Shown here piece by piece: positions 1 through 8,469 of a stretch of 16,391 nucleotides of DNA. The stretch covers positions 1-16,391 of the forward strand of contig CAVHPP010000030.1 of NCBI GenBank assembly GCA_963638105.1. The letters run 5' to 3'. The notes below the pieces were generated by a model. It had not been told where the DNA came from and searched no databases. It was given only the letters and a program-made list of their open reading frames with translations. Every line of letters begins with the position of its first letter. Positions within the stretch are counted from its first letter, which is position 1. Made by a program: the position numbers and the translations under genes. This DNA comes from CAG-217 sp963638105 (GTDB lineage Bacteria; Bacillota; Clostridia; Oscillospirales; Acutalibacteraceae).

Positions 1-1767
1 GTCCCACACCGGATCCACGGCAAAGGTCTTCGGCTCCCAGGTGCGGTTCACTGCCGCCAGCAGGCGGGCACCGTCGCTTTGGCGCTCATAGCACACGCCG
101 CCCAGGTCACCCTGCACCGGCACGAACTCGCCCTGTGCCAGCGCCTTGCAGCCCCGACGCATTTGGCCCAGTCGCTGATACCAATGCAGTAAATCTTGAT
201 CCTGGTGTGCCCAAGGCATACAGCCCCGGTTGAAGGGGTCTTTCATGCCCTCCATACCCACCTCATCTCCGTAATACAGAGAGGGTACGCCGGGCAAAGT
301 ATATTGCAGGAAAGAAGCCAGCTTCAGCAGCTGCACCCCGCGGGCGTAATCCGCCCCGGACAAGGTGTTGTTGCGGTGCTGCCAAGCTCGCCCCTGGCCG
401 GTGCAATCCGGCCCGGCCAAAGCGGTAATGGCTCGCAGGGTATCGTGGGTGCCGATATGGTTCATCAGCACCGCCGTCACCTGGGGCGGATAATGCTCGG
501 TAATGGACAAGATGGCGTCCAAAAACGCCTGACCGCCGCCGTAGCGCACAAAGTGCAAGATCGCCGCGGCAAAGGGATAATTCATCACGCTGTCCAGCTG
601 GTCCCCCAGCAGATAGCGCCGCCGCTGTCCATAGGCAAACTTGGTGGTGGCGTCCTCCCACACCTCGCCGATAATAATGGCGTCCGGGTTCTCGCTTTTA
701 ACTGCCCGGCGCAGATCGTCCAGGAAAACATCCGGCAGTTCATCTGCCACATCCAACCGCCAGCCGCTGATACCGCAGCGCATCCAACGGCGAAGAATGC
801 CGTTCTCACCGCAAATATAATCCCGATAAGACGGCTCCTCCTCACGGATCTCCGGCAGCAGGCGAATGCCCCACCAGGACTTGTAATCGTCCCGATCCTT
901 GCCAAATTGGTACCAGCTGTAATAGGGGCTGTCCGGGCTGTTATAGGCGCCCACCGTGGGGTAATGCCCATAGTAATTAAAATACTTGGAATCCCGCCCG
1001 GTGTGGCTGAACACGCCGTCTAAAATCACGCCGATCCCCAGTTTTTTCGCCCGGGCGCACAGGTCCTTTAAGTCCTCCGCATTACCCAGCATGGGGTCGA
1101 TCTTTTCATAATCCCCGGTGTCGTACCGATGGTTGGAATGAGCCTCGAAAATCGGATTCAAATAAATGGCGGTCACGCCCAGCTTGGCAATATACGGCAA
1201 TTTCTCCGCAATGCCTTTCAGGTCGCCGCCGAAATAATCGTTGTTCCAAAGGCCGTTCATCTGGGCCTCGTCCCAAAAAGGCTCCTCCCCCCAGTTACGC
1301 TGCACCCGGGTGGCAGGCACGCCGGTCTTTGGCGCACCGGAATTGTAAAACCGATCCGGAAAGATCTGATAAATCAGTCCGCCTCGCAAAAAGGCCGGCG
1401 TTTGAAAATCCTTATCATACACCGTTTGCTGAAAATCCGCGCCGTCCGGCAGAAAATCCCCTTTGCCACCCCCGGCGTTGCGCACAAAGTGCAGTCCCCA
1501 GGGGGTATCCAGCTCAAAATGATAAAAATACAGACCCGGGGTGGTAGCGGCAAAATGCAGCTCCCAATACTCTGCCTCCGTGCCGCACATACCGGCCCAA
1601 AACATACCGTAAGGCACCGGCGTTTCGCCATCCTTGGTGACCACCAGCCGGGCGCCGGAGCAGTGCATATCCCGCGAGACCACCAGCCGCAAATGCACCG
1701 ACTCGTCCGTTGCCACGGCGCGGATGGGCGACTTGTACTGTGGGTCTCTGGCGTTGAAGATCAGCAT
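1..1767 (-). CDS. GH13 alpha-glucan hydrolase (alpha-amylase / neopullulanase-like), 3' end cut off by the window
   Basis: Retaining glycoside hydrolase of family GH13, expected to cleave alpha-1,4 (possibly alpha-1,6) bonds of maltodextrin, glycogen or pullulan. 589 residues are visible; the C-terminal sheet domain lies outside the window. The first ~130 residues look like an N-terminal beta-sandwich, followed by the TIM barrel starting near GLIYQIFPDRF. The conserved regions are clear: DGVFSHTG (region I, Ser in the place of the usual Asn), GWRLDVADE with nucleophile D339, IIGEVWED with acid/base E368, and NHIGTHDT with transition-state stabiliser D442. There is no signal peptide, so a cytoplasmic enzyme is likely. 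The ATG at 1767 is preceded by AGAGGGA at good spacing. It lies directly downstream of glgP, which fits joint breakdown of storage or imported alpha-glucans. A terminator hairpin separates the two genes. Exact substrate and subfamily (GH13_20 or GH13_39-like) cannot be fixed from sequence reading. Confidence 0.93.
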   Translation of the reverse strand, partial: MLIFNARDPQYKSPIRAVATDESVHLRLVVSRDMHCSGARLVVTKDGETPVPYGMFWAGMCGTEAEYWELHFAATTPGLYFYHFELDTPWGLHFVRNAGGGKGDFLPDGADFQQTVYDKDFQTPAFLRGGLIYQIFPDRFYNSGAPKTGVPATRVQRNWGEEPFWDEAQMNGLWNNDYFGGDLKGIAEKLPYIAKLGVTAIYLNPIFEAHSNHRYDTGDYEKIDPMLGNAEDLKDLCARAKKLGIGVILDGVFSHTGRDSKYFNYYGHYPTVGAYNSPDSPYYSWYQFGKDRDDYKSWWGIRLLPEIREEEPSYRDYICGENGILRRWMRCGISGWRLDVADELPDVFLDDLRRAVKSENPDAIIIGEVWEDATTKFAYGQRRRYLLGDQLDSVMNYPFAAAILHFVRYGGGQAFLDAILSITEHYPPQVTAVLMNHIGTHDTLRAITALAGPDCTGQGRAWQHRNNTLSGADYARGVQLLKLASFLQYTLPGVPSLYYGDEVGMEGMKDPFNRGCMPWAHQDQDLLHWYQRLGQMRRGCKALAQGEFVPVQGDLGGVCYERQSDGARLLAAVNRTWEPKTFAVDPVWD

Positions 1768-1788
1768 ACTTTCCCTCTCTTAAACAGT

Positions 1789-1828
1789 AAAATGCGGCAG
1801 ACACAGGCATTGCCCTGCGCCTGCCGCA
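1789..1828 (-). terminator. Intrinsic terminator after glgP
   Basis: On the minus strand TGCGGCAG pairs with CTGCCGCA, and the stem continues through GCGCAGG/CCTGTGT (two G-U pairs) to about 15 bp with a 6-base loop, followed by TTTT. It starts 7 bases past the glgP stop codon and ends only 21 bases before the ATG of the GH13 gene. Transcription of that gene must therefore come from read-through or from a promoter inside glgP. Confidence 0.8.
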
Positions 1829-1835
1829 AGCAGAT

Positions 1836-4367
1836 TTATTTCTTCTTGGTGGTTTTCTTTGCAGCGGACTTTTTGGCCGCAGGCTTTTGGACTGCGGGTT
1901 TCTTCGCCGGCTTCTCGGCGGGCTTCTCCGCAGCAGCCGCCGCCTTTTGAGGCCGGGGCTGTGCTGTTACCACCGGGTGGGTGTGCCAAATATTCTCCGC
2001 ATACTCCTGCACGGCACGGTCTGCGCTGAAAATGCCTGCACCGCTGATATTCATCAGGCTCATCTTGACAAAGGCGGCCTTGTCAGCATACACCTGTGCC
2101 GAGCGCCGCTGGGCGTTTTGATAATCGGCAAAATCTGCCAGCGCCATATACGGATCCACATTGATCAGCGAGGAGGTGATCTCACTAAAGTCCTTGCCGT
2201 TCACGCCGTACTGGATCATATCAATGGCGTTCTTTAACGCCGGATTGTTGGTCACATAGTTCATGGGGTGATAGCCGCTGCGGCGCAGAGCCTCCACCTC
2301 CGGTGTCTTCATACCAAACAGGAAGATATTGTCCTCCCCTACGGCGTTGCAGATCTCCACATTGGCGCCGTCCAGGGTACCCAGAGTAACGGCGCCGTTG
2401 AGCATCAGCTTCATATTGCCGGTGCCGGACGCCTCCGTGCCGGCCAGCGAGATCTGCTCACTAATGTCCGCAGCAGGCATCAACACCTCTGCTAAAGACA
2501 CGGAGTAGTCCTCCATAAACACCACTTTCAGCTTATCCTTGGTGTCCGGGTCATGATTCACCACATGAGCCAAAGCGTCAATCAGCTGAATGATTTTCTT
2601 AGCCATGTAGTAACCCGGGGCTGCCTTGGAAGCAAAAATATAAGTCCGGGGAGTAAAGTCCATATTCGGATTTTCTTTCAGTGCCTGGTACTGGGCAATA
2701 ATATTCAGCACATTCAGCTGCTGGCGCTTATACTCATGCAGGCGCTTTACCTGCACATCAAAGATGGAATCCGGGTCCAGCACCACGCCGCTCTGCTTCT
2801 TCACCACCTTGGCAAAGCGCTCTTTGTTGGCGCGCTTGATCTTTTGCAGCTGCTCCAACACTGCCGAGTCGTCCTTGTAATCCCGCAGCGTCAGCAGCCG
2901 GTCGCTGTGCTTAATAAAGTCGTCGCCGATCAGCTCCGTCAAATAGTCGGTTAACTGCGGGTTGGACTGGCACAGCCAGCGGCGGAAAGCAATGCCGTTG
3001 GTTACATTGGAAAACTTGGTCGGGGTGATGGTGTAGAAGTCGTGGAACACCGTGTCCTTCAAAATTTCGCTATGCAAAGCAGACACACCGTTCACGCTGT
3101 GAGAACCGGCCACACACAGGTTGGCCATCCGCACGGCACCGCAAGAAATCACGGCCATACGCTCCACCTTGTCTGCGTCATGGGTAGCGCCCCAAACAAA
3201 GGCACGGAAGCGGTTGTCGATCTCCTTGGTGATCTCATAAATACGGGGCAACAGGCGCTTGTACAGATCCTCGCTCCAGCACTCCAGCGCCTCTTTCATC
3301 ACCGTGTGGTTGGTGTACGCCATCGTGTCGGTTACCAGTTTCCAGGCAGAGTCCCAATCATAGCCGCACTCGTCCAGCATAATGCGCATCAGCTCCGGAA
3401 TGGCCAAGGTGGGGTGGGTATCGTTAATATGGATCGCCACCTTCTCCGGCAGATTATCCAGCGTGCCGTACTTAGACAGATGGCGGTGAATAATATCCTG
3501 CACAGAGGCAGACACCAGGAAATACTGCTGGCGCAGGCGCAAAGACTTACCCTCCGGCGTGTTATCTGCCGGATACAGCACCTTGCTGATGGTCTCTGCC
3601 ATGGCAGACTGCTCCATAGCCTTAATATACTCGCCCTGATTAAACAGGCTCATATCCAGTGCAGGCTTGCGAGCCGCCCACAAGCGCAAACGAGCCACAC
3701 CGTCGCCCAGGCCGCTTACATACATATCATAGGGCACAGCGATCACGGTGTTGCAATCCCGCATGGTGACGGTATGGTACTCACCGTCCCAGCTTTCATC
3801 AACCCAGCCCTCAAAACTAACAGTCTGGGCGCGCTCCTCACGGGGCACCAGCCAAACCTCTCCGCCGGGCAGCCAAAAATCCGGCAGCTCCGTCTGCCAG
3901 CCGTCTACCAGCTTCTGCTTAAAAATACCGGCCTCATACCGAATGGAATAGCCCATGGACTGATAGCCGTCAGAGGCCAGACCGTCCAGATAACAGGCAG
4001 CCAGGCGACCCAAGCCGCCGTTGCCCAAACCGGCGTCCGGCTCCTCATCGTACAGCTGCTCCAACTTTACATCAAAGCCGGCCAGCGCCTTTTCAAAAGT
4101 CTCAGTCAGGCCCAGGTTATACAAGTTGTTCTTTAAGGAACGCCCCATTAAGAACTCCATACACAGATAGTAGATCTGCTTAGAGTCCTGACCTTCGGCC
4201 TGATGGCGGAACTGGCTGTTTTTTTCGCTAAGCATCTCCCGCAGGATCATAGCCACCGCCTTATAATATTGTTCATTGGTGGCGTCTGCCGGCGTAACGC
4301 CGAAGAAGTGACTGAGTTTGTCGTTGATCCGTCGCTTTGCTTGCGCCACAGAAATCGTTGATTTCAT
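1836..4367 (-). CDS. glgP: Glycogen/maltodextrin phosphorylase with a Lys/Ala-rich C-terminal tail
   Basis: PLP-dependent GT35 enzyme that releases glucose-1-phosphate from the non-reducing ends of alpha-1,4-glucans with inorganic phosphate; cytoplasmic. 843 residues from the ATG at 4367. That start was chosen over the ATG 10 codons upstream because TTTGGAGGA sits just before it, whereas the longer start has no good site. Family signatures are plain: GLGNGGLGRLAACYLDGLAS, YSIRYEAGIF, NDTHPTLAIPELMR, and the PLP site TEASGTGNMKLMLNG with the Schiff-base lysine at K653, followed by GTLDGANVEI. The normal phosphorylase fold ends near residue 800. Residues 807-843 form an odd extra tail with 13 Lys and 12 Ala plus Pro, ending TTKKK, resembling histone H1 or AlgP-type tails. 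It has its own promoter and a terminator. The downstream GH13 gene suggests a glycogen-use locus. Catalytic identity is very secure; glycogen versus maltodextrin preference is not. Confidence 0.97.
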   Translation of the reverse strand: MKSTISVAQAKRRINDKLSHFFGVTPADATNEQYYKAVAMILREMLSEKNSQFRHQAEGQDSKQIYYLCMEFLMGRSLKNNLYNLGLTETFEKALAGFDVKLEQLYDEEPDAGLGNGGLGRLAACYLDGLASDGYQSMGYSIRYEAGIFKQKLVDGWQTELPDFWLPGGEVWLVPREERAQTVSFEGWVDESWDGEYHTVTMRDCNTVIAVPYDMYVSGLGDGVARLRLWAARKPALDMSLFNQGEYIKAMEQSAMAETISKVLYPADNTPEGKSLRLRQQYFLVSASVQDIIHRHLSKYGTLDNLPEKVAIHINDTHPTLAIPELMRIMLDECGYDWDSAWKLVTDTMAYTNHTVMKEALECWSEDLYKRLLPRIYEITKEIDNRFRAFVWGATHDADKVERMAVISCGAVRMANLCVAGSHSVNGVSALHSEILKDTVFHDFYTITPTKFSNVTNGIAFRRWLCQSNPQLTDYLTELIGDDFIKHSDRLLTLRDYKDDSAVLEQLQKIKRANKERFAKVVKKQSGVVLDPDSIFDVQVKRLHEYKRQQLNVLNIIAQYQALKENPNMDFTPRTYIFASKAAPGYYMAKKIIQLIDALAHVVNHDPDTKDKLKVVFMEDYSVSLAEVLMPAADISEQISLAGTEASGTGNMKLMLNGAVTLGTLDGANVEICNAVGEDNIFLFGMKTPEVEALRRSGYHPMNYVTNNPALKNAIDMIQYGVNGKDFSEITSSLINVDPYMALADFADYQNAQRRSAQVYADKAAFVKMSLMNISGAGIFSADRAVQEYAENIWHTHPVVTAQPRPQKAAAAAEKPAEKPAKKPAVQKPAAKKSAAKKTTKKK

Positions 4368-4422
4368 ACAAATCCTCCAAAAAATATTATAAATCACGCA
4401 AATAATCGTGTTCCATTTGTAG

Positions 4423-4451
4423 ATTATATACTAAAATCGGCTGTAATTCAA
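4423..4451 (-). promoter_or_regulatory. Sigma-A type promoter of glgP
   Basis: On the minus strand TTGAAT (4451-4446), a 17-base spacer, then a perfect TATAAT (4428-4423), about 56 bases before the glgP ATG. The surroundings are A+T-rich compared with the flanking genes. No CcpA-type cre box is obvious. Confidence 0.75.
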
Positions 4452-4477
4452 TAGCAAGTCACTAAAAGAGCCTATGC

Positions 4478-4491
4478 GCAAAATATTTTGC
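4478..4491. repeat. Perfect 14-bp palindrome next to the flippase stop codon
   Basis: GCAAAATATTTTGC is a perfect inverted repeat directly abutting the stop codon of the flippase gene and about 27 bases upstream of the glgP -35 box. It could be a weak hairpin at the end of the flippase transcript or an operator site for glgP. It has no clear U-tract of its own, so I do not call it a terminator. Confidence 0.45.
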
Positions 4492-5934
4492 TTATTCGTC
4501 CTCTGTTTTCGGCTTTTTCAGTTTGGCCAGCATCTTGGTCGTCACCAGTTTGTACAGCTCTACCACCTGATACCAGTTCATTCCCAGCATCAGAGCAAAC
4601 AGCAGAGCCTCTGCCACATAGAACCACACGCCGTGCAGGCACAGCGCCGCCACCGTTTGAGCCACCAGCACCACGGTTTGGCAGGTGAGCACCACCGGCT
4701 GATAGTTGATCTTAATAAATCGGCGCGTATCCCGACTGCGGGTCAGGAACACCACCACAAAGGCGCAGGCAGTGGCAACGGCCGCACCGTTGGCACCCAT
4801 ACGAGGGATCAAAATCAGGTTCAGCACCACATTGGTGACTGCACCGGTGAGAGCGGTTACCATCGCCATAATATTCTTCTTCTCCGCCATATAGATGGAG
4901 GCCAAAAAGTTCACCAAACAGGAGAATACGGTGGAGATGATCAGCACCGGCACATACTGCCAAGAGTCAAAATACGCGTCTGCCACCAAAACTTTCGTAA
5001 TAATCTTACAAGTCAAAATCAGGAAAGAAGCCACAAAGAAGGTGCCGCCGCAGTACACCCGAAAGATCTTGGAGAAAAACCGGGCGGTATCTTTATTGTT
5101 ATACTCATCCACCGCAGACAACTGCCAGGCGTCTGTAAATACAGATGCGCACATAATCACCAAATTCGGGATCTTAGACGCGGCGGAATACAGACCGTTG
5201 GCAGAAGAGCCCACAAAATAAGTAACCATATAGCGGTCAGACACATTGATGATCCACCACAAGATAATGGTAGGGATCATGGGCACGCAGTAGCGCAGCA
5301 TATCCCGCCCGGTCCGGCGGCGCACGCCCTTAAAGCGCACATAACGGTACAACTTGGCAGTTACGGTAAAGAACAGCACGGAGCAAAAGTCCGACGCCAC
5401 GATGGCTAAAATATAGCCGGTAACCCCCCACTTAAACACGCCCAAGAACAGCATGGTAAACAGCAGATAGGTCACGGTAGCCAAAATACCGTCAATGGCA
5501 AACAACTTTACATGACCGGAGCCGCGTACAAACTGCTGGCACAGCTGGCGAAAACCGGAGGTGAGCACAAACACATAAATGAGCACCAGGTAATCGCCCA
5601 GCTTAAAGTCGTTGATCTTAATTAAACTGATCGGGTACGCAAACAACAGAAAGGCCAAAAAGCCCACCAGAGTCACCCGCACGCCTACGGTAAACACATC
5701 ACTCTTGCGCTCTGCCTTGTCCATCGAAAAGCGCAGGGCTGCCGAGTTGACGCACAAAAAGGCAATGGGTATGATCACATTGCCCGTCTGCTGGATCAGA
5801 TCCGCCGCGCCGTAGCTGCCCGTGGTCATCATACGGGTGACAAAGGGCATCAGCAAAAACGACAGAATTTTAGACGAAAAGGTGCCAATGGCAAAGATAA
5901 TGGTATTGGAAGCGAGTTTTTTGTACTTATCCAC
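4492..5934 (-). CDS. MOP-superfamily polysaccharide/oligosaccharide flippase (Wzx-like)
   Basis: 480-residue polytopic membrane protein with the pattern of PST-type flippases, which move lipid-linked sugars across the cytoplasmic membrane. The N-terminus (SNTIIFAIGTFSSKILSFLL, then a PFVTR element) is typical of the Polysacc_synt family. About 12-14 hydrophobic segments can be traced, with charged loops such as FKGVRRRTGRDM between them and a basic C-terminal end rich in Lys. SpoVB- or MurJ-like roles are possible, but it lacks features I would use to assign them. The start is GTG at 5934, supported by AAGGA about 10 bases upstream; no in-frame ATG nearby fits better. It follows the propeller-like gene by 27 bases, so it is probably the last gene of the proBA transcript. 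No glycosyltransferases are next to it, so the cargo is unknown. Confidence 0.88.
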   Translation of the reverse strand: MDKYKKLASNTIIFAIGTFSSKILSFLLMPFVTRMMTTGSYGAADLIQQTGNVIIPIAFLCVNSAALRFSMDKAERKSDVFTVGVRVTLVGFLAFLLFAYPISLIKINDFKLGDYLVLIYVFVLTSGFRQLCQQFVRGSGHVKLFAIDGILATVTYLLFTMLFLGVFKWGVTGYILAIVASDFCSVLFFTVTAKLYRYVRFKGVRRRTGRDMLRYCVPMIPTIILWWIINVSDRYMVTYFVGSSANGLYSAASKIPNLVIMCASVFTDAWQLSAVDEYNNKDTARFFSKIFRVYCGGTFFVASFLILTCKIITKVLVADAYFDSWQYVPVLIISTVFSCLVNFLASIYMAEKKNIMAMVTALTGAVTNVVLNLILIPRMGANGAAVATACAFVVVFLTRSRDTRRFIKINYQPVVLTCQTVVLVAQTVAALCLHGVWFYVAEALLFALMLGMNWYQVVELYKLVTTKMLAKLKKPKTEDE

Positions 5935-5961
5935 TGTGTTTCGTTCCTTTACTCCCAGGAA

Positions 5962-7215
5962 TTAGTAGGACCATTTTCCGCTGCGGAAGTCCATGGTATT
6001 GTCTGCCGAGGCAGAGGTGTAAATGCAGGAGGCGCGGTACACACTGCCGCCGCTCTCCGTCTTTTTGCCGATCAAAAAGATATACTGATAGCCGCAGGCC
6101 GCCGCTACGGTGCCGGACTTGTCCGCACCGGAGACGGTGAGCATCTCCTTTTTGGCGCCGGAGTTCATATTCAGCTCCATTGCCCGGGCGGCTCCGCTCT
6201 TATAATCGGTATAATACAGCCGATTGCCGTACACCACCGGGTAATCGGTGGAACGCACATGCTCCAGCAAGGTCACGGTCTTTTGGCTGCCGAACTTTTG
6301 GCGAACCAGATCATACTTGTCCTCCGACCGGCGCTGATAATAGTAGAAATAGCCGTTTTCCAGCGCCATAGAACGCACTTCGTCCTTCTCCGTTGCGGCA
6401 CGGAAGTGGGTGCTGTTGCCGCCGGTCTGCCCCACGGTCAGGTACTCCACCTCGCCGGTCAGGTTGTCCGTCTCCGTAAAGTACACATCGGTAAGCGAAA
6501 TGCCCACCAGTGCCAGTTTTTTGTCTGCCCCCGCTGTATAAAGCAAGGTCTTGTCCCCTGCCGCCGTCACGGTGTACAGAGAGTCGCCGGTCAGGCAAAA
6601 CAGCCGATCGTTGTAGCCGTAGGCCCGGCGTGCGTCGGGGAGCAAAGTCACGGCATCGCCGCCGGAGACGGAAAGTTTTTGCAGCTTTTTGCTGCCTTTA
6701 TCAATATAGTAGAGGAAATCGCCCATAATATTCAGGCAGCAGGCATTTTTCACGCCCTTCACCTTGGTGGTGGTCTCCTCTGTCGGAGCAAAGCGGTAAA
6801 TACCCTGACCCGGTGCGGCAAAATAGATATACGCACCATTAAAGGTCACTGCCCCATGGGTTTTATTCAGAATATTGCCCACCTGACTGCCTTGCTTGGA
6901 AGTGTCAAACGCAAAAGCGGAGGCATCCTTGTAATCGGCATAAGTAGGTTTCTCCGTAGTGGGCGGCGCAGTAGGTGCCTGCGTAGTGGGCGCCGTGGTG
7001 GTGTGACCCAGCACATCCTCCTGCACAAAGGTCACAGCCTTGTCCGGCACCAAAAGGGAAAAATCAAAATCCGGCTTACAGATCTTAACGGTAATCAGAA
7101 AGGCCGCCAATGCCACCACCAGCACACCCAGCACCATAAAAAAGCGCTTGGTACGGGCACGGCGCTGATTTTGCTTCCGCCGGCGCAGCCGCTCTTTTTC
7201 TACTGTCTGGTTCAT
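5962..7215 (-). CDS. Membrane-anchored extracytoplasmic protein with beta-propeller-like repeats (DUF5050-like)
   Basis: 417 residues from the ATG at 7215; this start lies one base after the proA stop codon, with AGGTG in the end of proA as ribosome binding site. Residues 1-24 are very basic (RLRRRKQNQRRARTKR), 25-45 form one transmembrane helix, and 71-91 are a Thr/Pro-rich linker. The rest should lie outside the membrane. From about residue 109 there are roughly seven repeats of ~40 residues, each with an aromatic strand such as YIYFA, FLYYID, DVYFTE, YFYYYQ, RLYYTD and YQYIFL followed by a polar turn and another strand, as in YWTD/DUF5050 propellers. No catalytic motif is seen, so a binding or sensing role is inferred only. 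It sits between proA and a flippase in one unit, which hints at an envelope function. The molecular function is unknown. Confidence 0.8.
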   Translation of the reverse strand: MNQTVEKERLRRRKQNQRRARTKRFFMVLGVLVVALAAFLITVKICKPDFDFSLLVPDKAVTFVQEDVLGHTTTAPTTQAPTAPPTTEKPTYADYKDASAFAFDTSKQGSQVGNILNKTHGAVTFNGAYIYFAAPGQGIYRFAPTEETTTKVKGVKNACCLNIMGDFLYYIDKGSKKLQKLSVSGGDAVTLLPDARRAYGYNDRLFCLTGDSLYTVTAAGDKTLLYTAGADKKLALVGISLTDVYFTETDNLTGEVEYLTVGQTGGNSTHFRAATEKDEVRSMALENGYFYYYQRRSEDKYDLVRQKFGSQKTVTLLEHVRSTDYPVVYGNRLYYTDYKSGAARAMELNMNSGAKKEMLTVSGADKSGTVAAACGYQYIFLIGKKTESGGSVYRASCIYTSASADNTMDFRSGKWSY

Positions 7216-7216
7216 T

Positions 7217-8464
7217 TTATCGCACCTGTCCGTTGCCAAAGATCAAGTATTTAGTAGTAGTCAGGGCACGCAGACCCATGGGACCGCGGGCGTGCAGTTT
7301 TTGGGTAGAGATTCCGATCTCCGCCCCCAGGCCAAACTCCGCCCCGTCGGTAAATCGGGTGGAGGCGTTCACATACACCGCCGCAGAGTCCACCCGCTGC
7401 AAAAAGCGGCGCGCGCTCTCCTCGTCCCGGGTGATGATGGCCTCGCTGTGGCCGGTGGAGTGCACATTGATAAAGTCAATGGCCTCGTCCACGCTCTTCA
7501 CCGTCTTTACGCTGATAATATAATCCAAATACTCGGTATAAAAATCTTCTTCCGTGGCGGGCACCAAGCCGTCGCAAGCCTGCATGGCTCGGGCGTCGCC
7601 CCGCATTTCCACATTTTTTTCGTCCAGCCGCAACTTAATGGCCGGCAGGGCGTGGTCAATAATATCCTGGTGGATCACCAGGCTCTCACAGGCGTTGCAT
7701 ACGCCGATCCGCTGGGTCTTGGCGTTAAAGATAATATCTGCCGCCATATCCACATCCGCCGTGGCGTCCACATAAATATGGCAGTTGCCGGAGCCGGTCT
7801 CGATCACCGGCACAGTGGCATTCTCGCACACGGCAGCGATCAGTCCCTTGCCCCCCCGGGGGATCAGGCAGTCGATATAGCCCTTCATATGCATCATCTC
7901 GGTAGCAGAAGCCCGGGAGGTATCCTGCACCAGCGCCACAGCGTCCTGCACAATGCCTGCGTTAAACAGGGCGTCCCGCATCACCTGAGCTAGCATGCGA
8001 TTGGAGTGAATGGCCTCTTTGCCACCCCGCAGAATCACGGCGTTGCCGCTTTTTAAGCATAGAGCGGCGCCGTCCACCGTTACATTAGGCCGAGCCTCAT
8101 ACACAATGCCGATGACCCCGATAGGCACGCTAACCTTTTCCATATACAGGCCGTTGGGTCGGGTCTGGCTCTCCAGCACGCGACCGCAGGGGTCCGGCAG
8201 GTCCGCCACATCCTGACAGCCCTGAGCCATGCCCTCGATCCGGTCGCCGTTTAGCGCCAGCCGATCCAGCAGTGCCGGGGACATACCGTTTGCCTTACCG
8301 GCTTCCAAATCCAGTGCATTGGCAGCCATAATCTCTGTCTGCCGCGCCCGCAGCGCATCAGCAATCGCCAGCAGCCCTGCATTCTTTTCCTCAGTTGTCA
8401 GGGTAGCCAGCACACCGGCTGCGTGCTTCGCACGGATCCCCATTTCTCTCATCTTTTCATCCAT
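7217..8464 (-). CDS. proA: Gamma-glutamyl phosphate reductase
   Basis: NADPH-dependent reductase of the aldehyde dehydrogenase superfamily; converts gamma-glutamyl phosphate to glutamate-5-semialdehyde, the second step of proline synthesis, in the cytoplasm. 415 residues from the ATG at 8464, the usual family length. Seen in the sequence: VPIGVIGIVYEARPNVT near residue 115, LRGGKEAIHSN, the signature IPRGGKGLI, ETGSGNCHIYVD, and the catalytic cysteine C256 in GVCNACE. I chose ATG 8464 because AGCAGGTG lies 6 bases before it; the GTG at 8473 would overlap proB by 4 bases but has no room for a binding site. ProB ends 5 bases upstream, so translation is coupled and the two enzymes can hand over the unstable phosphate. 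Very confident. Confidence 0.97.
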   Translation of the reverse strand: MDEKMREMGIRAKHAAGVLATLTTEEKNAGLLAIADALRARQTEIMAANALDLEAGKANGMSPALLDRLALNGDRIEGMAQGCQDVADLPDPCGRVLESQTRPNGLYMEKVSVPIGVIGIVYEARPNVTVDGAALCLKSGNAVILRGGKEAIHSNRMLAQVMRDALFNAGIVQDAVALVQDTSRASATEMMHMKGYIDCLIPRGGKGLIAAVCENATVPVIETGSGNCHIYVDATADVDMAADIIFNAKTQRIGVCNACESLVIHQDIIDHALPAIKLRLDEKNVEMRGDARAMQACDGLVPATEEDFYTEYLDYIISVKTVKSVDEAIDFINVHSTGHSEAIITRDEESARRFLQRVDSAAVYVNASTRFTDGAEFGLGAEIGISTQKLHARGPMGLRALTTTKYLIFGNGQVR

Positions 8465-8469
8465 TGCAT

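Noticed and set aside
196..1950. Two open frames of about 275 codons each on the plus strand (196-1023 and 1129-1950)
   Set aside because: Antisense to the GH13 gene, the second also covering the glgP tail and terminator; the minus-strand reading has all GH13 catalytic motifs.
3042..4136. 364-codon open frame on the plus strand
   Set aside because: Antisense to glgP, no recognisable family and His/Gln/Val-rich shadow composition.
4474..5409. 311-codon plus-strand open frame rich in His and Gln
   Set aside because: Antisense to the flippase; composition is typical of the reverse strand of a membrane protein gene.
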